DNA from: Thermoplasmatales archaeon JdFR-43 | GTDB taxonomy: Archaea; Thermoplasmatota; E2; UBA202; JdFR-43 | Direction of reading: 5' to 3' | Length of the DNA: 5,718 bases | NCBI GenBank assembly: GCA_002011355.1 | Contig: MTNE01000071.1 | Coordinates: forward strand, 11,248 to 16,965 | The notes under the pieces: model-generated | Told to the model about the DNA's origin: nothing | Seen by the model: the letters and a program-made list of their open reading frames with translations, nothing else | Database searches by the model: none | Shown: positions 5,641 through 5,718 of the stretch, piece by piece | Layout of the letters: every line of letters starts with the position of its first letter | Numbering within the stretch: the first letter of the stretch is position 1 | Made by a program: the position numbers and the translations under genes

Positions 5641-5718
5641 CTATCTCTTTCCGTAAATTTCTATGAATTTTTTGATGCTTCTGTCATATGTTCTCTCTAC
5701 TTCTGGCGGGAAAAAGCA
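5641..5718 (-). CDS. Unrecognised protein, C-terminal 25 residues
   Basis: The minus-strand frame is open from the window edge to a TAG at 5641-5643. It encodes 25 residues containing FFPPEVERTYDRSIKKF and ending in EIYGKR. The tail is charged and helix-prone. The reading frame is continuous and the stop directly abuts the pyrK stop, the same zero-gap arrangement as at 462/463, which supports it as a real gene end. I cannot name the family from this fragment, and nothing visible suggests PyrD. Confidence 0.6.
   Translation of the reverse strand, partial: CFFPPEVERTYDRSIKKFIEIYGKR
5668..5673 (+). terminator. Possible pyrK terminator T tract
   Basis: A run of six T lies 28 bases after the pyrK stop, inside the end of the convergent gene. 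It could end the pyrK transcript, but it also encodes Lys/Phe codons on the other strand, so the call is weak. Confidence 0.25.

Noticed and set aside
1..5718. An integrated defence or mobile-element system built around the RuvC-like protein
   Set aside because: No transposase, Cas gene, repeat array, integrase, tRNA or inverted terminal repeats are visible. The neighbours are housekeeping genes, and strand alternation argues against a shared operon.

Overview
The window is a dense stretch of an archaeal chromosome. The evidence is a D-aminoacyl-tRNA deacylase of the archaeal/plant DtdA type, a long archaeal-type ribosomal protein uS15, and TATA boxes 21-29 bases ahead of several start codons with no Shine-Dalgarno sites, which points to leaderless transcription. 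The AT-rich base use and the Ig-like module on the secreted protein suggest a euryarchaeon, perhaps in or near Thermoplasmatota. That lineage is an inference, not a proof. I see no mobile element, CRISPR array, tRNA or rRNA.

Layout from left to right: the C-terminal end of an RND/MMPL-type membrane transporter (+, 1-462); a class I SAM-dependent methyltransferase (-, 463-1260); a secreted glycoside-hydrolase-like TIM barrel with a C-terminal Ig-like domain (+, 1317-2492); dtdA one base later (+, 2494-3258); a 97-base spacer with small inverted repeats; an acylphosphatase (-, 3356-3628); a two-domain protein with a RuvC/YqgF-like RNase H fold (+, 3687-4421); ribosomal protein uS15 (-, 4412-4837); a PyrK-type flavin/[2Fe-2S] electron-transfer subunit (+, 4882-5640); and the last 25 codons of an unrecognised gene (-, 5641-5718).

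The genes alternate strands almost one by one, so the region is a run of divergent promoters and convergent ends rather than one operon. Two divergent pairs (acylphosphatase/nuclease-like and uS15/pyrK) have TATA boxes that abut or overlap, so each pair probably competes for one TBP/TFB landing site. Convergent ends touch or overlap in three of four cases. The genes do not form one pathway: they cover translation quality control and the ribosome (dtdA, uS15), redox or pyrimidine metabolism (pyrK), small-molecule housekeeping (acylphosphatase), surface functions (GH-like protein, transporter) and two enzymes of unknown substrate.

I found no convincing new multi-gene system. The best candidate for new biology is the RuvC/YqgF-like protein at 3687-4421. 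Next come the paired back-to-back promoters and the GH-like surface protein.
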